Of a DNA stretch of 7,684 nucleotides, positions 5,565 to 7,684 are shown piece after piece (the stretch's first letter is position 1; the number at the start of each line of letters is the position of its first letter). The stretch comes from SFEL01 sp045592165. Its GTDB lineage: Bacteria; Bacillota; Clostridia; Christensenellales; CAG-138. Where the stretch lies: positions 1 through 7,684 of the forward strand of contig JAZNUG010000125.1 in the NCBI GenBank assembly GCA_045592165.1, given 5' to 3'. Position numbers and translations under genes: made by a program. Under the pieces are notes generated by a model. That model had not been told where the DNA came from, made no database searches, and saw only the letters and a list, made by a program, of their open reading frames with translations.

Positions 5565-6275
5565 ATGTACGGATCATATTACGGCTATGGATACGGTGCA
5601 TACGATATACTGCTTTTTGGAGTTATAGCGGTATTTATACTGGGTCTATGGGCTCAGGGAAGGGTAAAGAAGATATATCAGCAGTATTCTTCCGTAGGGG
5701 CTTCCTCCGGCATACCCGCCGCCGAGATGGCTTCCCGCATACTCAGGCAGAATGGCAGCAATGTCCGGGTAACCCAGATTGCGGGCAGCCTTACGGACAA
5801 TTACAATCCCCGTACCGGGGTGGTAAGCCTGTCTCAGAGCGTATACGGCTCCTCCAGCATTGCGGCCCTTGCGGTTGCCGCCCATGAGCTGGGCCATGTT
5901 ATGCAGCATGAGCAGGACTATCTTCCTATAAGAATACGCAACATGGTGCTGCCCGTTGCCTCCATAGGCAGCAGGTCCGCCCCTTACATCACTCTGCTCG
6001 GCGTGCTGATGGGCTCATATTCCCTTGCGATGGCAGGCGTGTGGCTGTTCCTTGCCATGCTGATATTCCAGGTGGTAACTCTGCCCGTTGAGCTGAATGC
6101 ATCCAGCCGCGCCCTCAATATGCTGCAGGATGGCGGATACATCTCAAACGATCAGCGCTATTCCGCTCGCAAGGTGCTCAACGCCGCGGCGGCAACCTAC
6201 GTTGTGGCTGCCCTGTCCACCCTTGTGTCCTTCCTCAGGCTGTTTATGCTGGCAAGGAATACCAGGAGAAGGTAA
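5565..6275 (+). CDS. Membrane zinc metallopeptidase, YugP family
   Basis: This is a predicted integral-membrane neutral zinc peptidase of the family that includes Bacillus subtilis YugP; its substrate is not known. The 236-residue product is close to the family's usual length of about 225. A hydrophobic segment at about 14-30 follows a Gly/Tyr-rich start (MYGSYYGYGYG). The soluble part carries the gluzincin motif HELGH (107-111), giving zinc ligands H107 and H111 and catalytic E108. E176 in LPVELNAS is the likely third ligand. Further membrane segments are predicted at about 125-150, 153-174 and 207-229, ending in a positive tail. The ATG at 5565 is chosen because GAGAGGA lies 10 nt upstream. 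It is transcribed alone, divergently from hom, and ends in a strong terminator. Family assignment is secure; the symbol yugP is omitted because orthology is not proven. Confidence 0.9.
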   Translation: MYGSYYGYGYGAYDILLFGVIAVFILGLWAQGRVKKIYQQYSSVGASSGIPAAEMASRILRQNGSNVRVTQIAGSLTDNYNPRTGVVSLSQSVYGSSSIAALAVAAHELGHVMQHEQDYLPIRIRNMVLPVASIGSRSAPYITLLGVLMGSYSLAMAGVWLFLAMLIFQVVTLPVELNASSRALNMLQDGGYISNDQRYSARKVLNAAAATYVVAALSTLVSFLRLFMLARNTRRR

Positions 6276-6299
6276 AAACAGCATATAACAAAAATATCA

Positions 6300-6330
6300 A
6301 GGGCCGCCCATTGGGCGGCCCTGAGTTTTA
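6300..6330. terminator. Bidirectional intrinsic terminator
   Basis: A perfect 10-bp stem, AGGGCCGCCC (6300-6309) with GGGCGGCCCT (6313-6322), has an ATT loop. On the plus strand it is followed by GAGTTTTA; on the minus strand by TTGATATTTTTG. It lies between the convergent zinc peptidase and lipoprotein genes and probably serves both. Confidence 0.88.
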
Positions 6331-6336
6331 TGTGTA

Positions 6337-6708
6337 TTATGGAGCGAAGGGGTCCACTGTCAGAACGCCATCTTCTATTTTGTATTCGCCGAATTTTCGC
6401 CGGAGATGGTCGAATGTGGTGACGCCATCGGAGGAGGCGCCGCTCATAAGATAATCATGCTCCTCCTGTGTCAATGGAAGCCACCATACAGTGCCATCCA
6501 CTTCAATATAAACAGCGGCGGAAGTGATGGAATAAGAACCGTCGGAGGATGCAGGGCTGAAGGAAAGCTCAACTCCGGGACGTTGGAGAGTTTTATGATC
6601 CTCTGCCTCGGAGGCTTCCATGGCCGGCTCCTCCTTGGCGCATCCCGCCATAAAGCACAGCGCAGCTGCCATGAGAAGGCATATTATCAATGTTTTTGAT
6701 TTTGGCAT
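6337..6708 (-). CDS. Small predicted lipoprotein of unknown function
   Basis: The 123-residue product has a lipoprotein signal peptide: a short basic start (MPKSK), a hydrophobic stretch (about 7-20), then the lipobox FMAGC with C23 as the expected lipidated cysteine. It would be anchored on the outer face of the membrane. The following acidic linker (about 25-40) is low in complexity. The rest is a small soluble domain of about 80 residues with VWWLPLTQEEHDYL near its middle and a C-terminal end rich in Asp and Gly. I do not recognise the domain and assign no function. The ATG at 6708 has AAGGAG 7 nt upstream. The gene sits alone between the dnaA terminator and the bidirectional terminator. 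Confidence 0.82.
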   Translation of the reverse strand: MPKSKTLIICLLMAAALCFMAGCAKEEPAMEASEAEDHKTLQRPGVELSFSPASSDGSYSITSAAVYIEVDGTVWWLPLTQEEHDYLMSGASSDGVTTFDHLRRKFGEYKIEDGVLTVDPFAP

Positions 6709-6740
6709 GCAGCGGCTCCTTCCCTGTGTATTATGAGTAT

Positions 6741-6772
6741 ATTATATAATGAAGGGATGCATCATGTGTGAA
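6741..6772 (-). promoter_or_regulatory. Possible promoter of the lipoprotein gene
   Basis: On the minus strand TTCACA (6767-6772) is a candidate -35 box. The AT-rich stretch that follows contains TTATAT (6744-6749, 17-bp spacer) and TATAAT (6741-6746, 20-bp spacer). The AT-richness makes the exact -10 uncertain. Confidence 0.4.
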
Positions 6773-6791
6773 TAATAAGTAAATATGTAAT

Positions 6792-6822
6792 AAAAAACCG
6801 CCGAAGCATATCGGCGGTTTTT
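6792..6822 (-). terminator. Intrinsic terminator of dnaA
   Basis: In the minus direction a 7-bp stem CCGCCGA/TCGGCGG has a 6-nt loop and is followed by TTTTTT. The stem is extended by flanking A and T runs, so it may work in both directions. It lies about 10 nt past the dnaA stop codon. Confidence 0.92.
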
Positions 6823-6831
6823 GCATGTGAG

Positions 6832-7684
6832 CTATTGCGCGCCTTTGATGCGCTTCTTCAGATCCTTCAGCACGAGGGCCAGCTTGGTATCAAAGCGGAG
6901 ATCGTCCTCGATCTTATTGCAGGCGGAGATTACGGTGGAGTAATCCCTGTTGAATGCCTGACCTATTGCCTTGAGAGACATATCTGTCATTTCGCGGCCA
7001 AGGTACATTGCGATCTGGCGGGGATAGGTGATATCCGCAGTGCGGCGGGGGGACATGAGGCTTTCCACGGTGATGCTGTAGAAGTCCGCAACGACCTGCT
7101 GGATAAGCTCTATTGTTACCTGACGCTCCTGGCTGTCCACAATGTCCTTGAGGGCTGCTTCCGCCATCTTCAGATCCACGGGGGTATTGGTAAGGCGGGA
7201 GAAGGCAACGACACGGGTGAAGGCGCCTTCCAGCTGGCGTATGTTGGCATTTACCTTGGAGGCAATGAGCGCCAGCACCTTTTCATCCACGGATATGCTT
7301 TCCTGGGCAGCCTTTTTCTGGAGAATGGCAATGCGGGTTTCATAGTCGGGGGACTGTATGTCGGTTATAAGGCCGCCCTCGAAGCGGCTGCGGAGCCTGT
7401 CCTCCAGAGCGGGGATTTCCTTGGGAGGTTTATCCGAAGTGATAACTATCTGCTTGCCGCTGGTATGGAGGGTATTGAAGGTATTGAAAAACTCCTCCTG
7501 AGTGGTGTTCTTGCCGGCAATAAACTGCACGTCGTCTATCATCAGCACGTCCACATTGCGGTATTTATTGCGGAACTGGTTGTTTGTGTTGTCCTTTATG
7601 GATTCAATCAGCTCATTTGTGAAGGTTTCGCTGGTAACGTAGGTTATGCGGTAGGTGGGGTGGGCAGCCTTGATGTGGTTGCCG
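6832..7684 (-). CDS. dnaA: Chromosomal replication initiator protein DnaA (N-terminus outside window)
   Basis: DnaA is the AAA+ ATPase that binds DnaA boxes at oriC and opens the origin. The frame stays open to the window edge, giving 283 residues that begin inside the ATPase domain; domains I and II and the Walker A loop lie beyond the edge. Visible are Walker B LMIDD (fragment residues 47-51), sensor 1 VITSD (80-84), the arginine-finger segment LEDRLRSRFEGGL (93-105), sensor 2 NIRQLEGAF (147-155) and the DNA-binding domain IV (about 188-280). The GTG at 7554 is an internal valine codon, not a start. The DnaA signature reads FNRDYSTVISACNKI (244-258): the usual RDH-T/S-T has Tyr instead of His. 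The gene ends in a strong terminator and is not followed by dnaN, its usual neighbour. The chromosomal origin is likely nearby but not visible. Confidence 0.97.
   Translation of the reverse strand, partial: GNHIKAAHPTYRITYVTSETFTNELIESIKDNTNNQFRNKYRNVDVLMIDDVQFIAGKNTTQEEFFNTFNTLHTSGKQIVITSDKPPKEIPALEDRLRSRFEGGLITDIQSPDYETRIAILQKKAAQESISVDEKVLALIASKVNANIRQLEGAFTRVVAFSRLTNTPVDLKMAEAALKDIVDSQERQVTIELIQQVVADFYSITVESLMSPRRTADITYPRQIAMYLGREMTDMSLKAIGQAFNRDYSTVISACNKIEDDLRFDTKLALVLKDLKKRIKGAQ

Noticed and set aside
7552..7554. GTG as the dnaA start
   Set aside because: The frame continues upstream to the window edge with clear DnaA sequence (NHIKAAHPTYRITYVTSETF), so this GTG is an internal valine.

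Overview
The window reads as chromosomal DNA of a Gram-positive bacterium of the Bacillota, most likely a gut-type Clostridia. The evidence is strong AGGAGG-type ribosome binding sites, a YugP-type membrane zinc peptidase, a monofunctional aspartate kinase next to a separate homoserine dehydrogenase, and the DnaA sequence. No phage, insertion-sequence or CRISPR machinery is visible. The genus cannot be fixed from the sequence alone.

Layout. Positions 1-5291 hold an aspartate-family amino-acid cluster, all on the minus strand, transcribed from right to left: homoserine dehydrogenase (5291-4146), aspartate kinase (4116-2791), aspartate-semialdehyde dehydrogenase (2450-1458) and L-threonine 3-dehydrogenase (1191-142). 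Kinase, semialdehyde dehydrogenase and homoserine dehydrogenase take aspartate to homoserine, the precursor of threonine and methionine. Threonine dehydrogenase begins threonine breakdown, so synthesis and catabolism lie side by side. A divergent promoter region (5292-5564) leads to a membrane zinc metallopeptidase on the plus strand (5565-6275). A bidirectional terminator separates it from a small convergent lipoprotein gene (6708-6337). A second strong terminator ends dnaA, which enters from the right edge without its N-terminus (7684-6832).

Three non-coding signals stand out. (1) A 19-bp imperfect palindrome of the form TGTCC-N9-GGACA occurs three times: twice around the tdh promoter, in opposite orientations, and once in the leader of hom. 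It looks like the operator of an unidentified regulator linking threonine synthesis and breakdown. (2) A structured repeat of about 130-140 bp lies just downstream of both tdh and lysC, in the same orientation. Several of its stems differ between the copies by paired, compensating changes. (3) The asd leader carries a purine/pyrimidine tract in which one arm can pair with either of two others. The coding genes themselves are mostly ordinary. Exceptions worth noting are a homoserine dehydrogenase without a recognisable ACT domain, a DnaA with Tyr in place of the usual DNA-contacting His, and dnaA followed by a terminator instead of dnaN.
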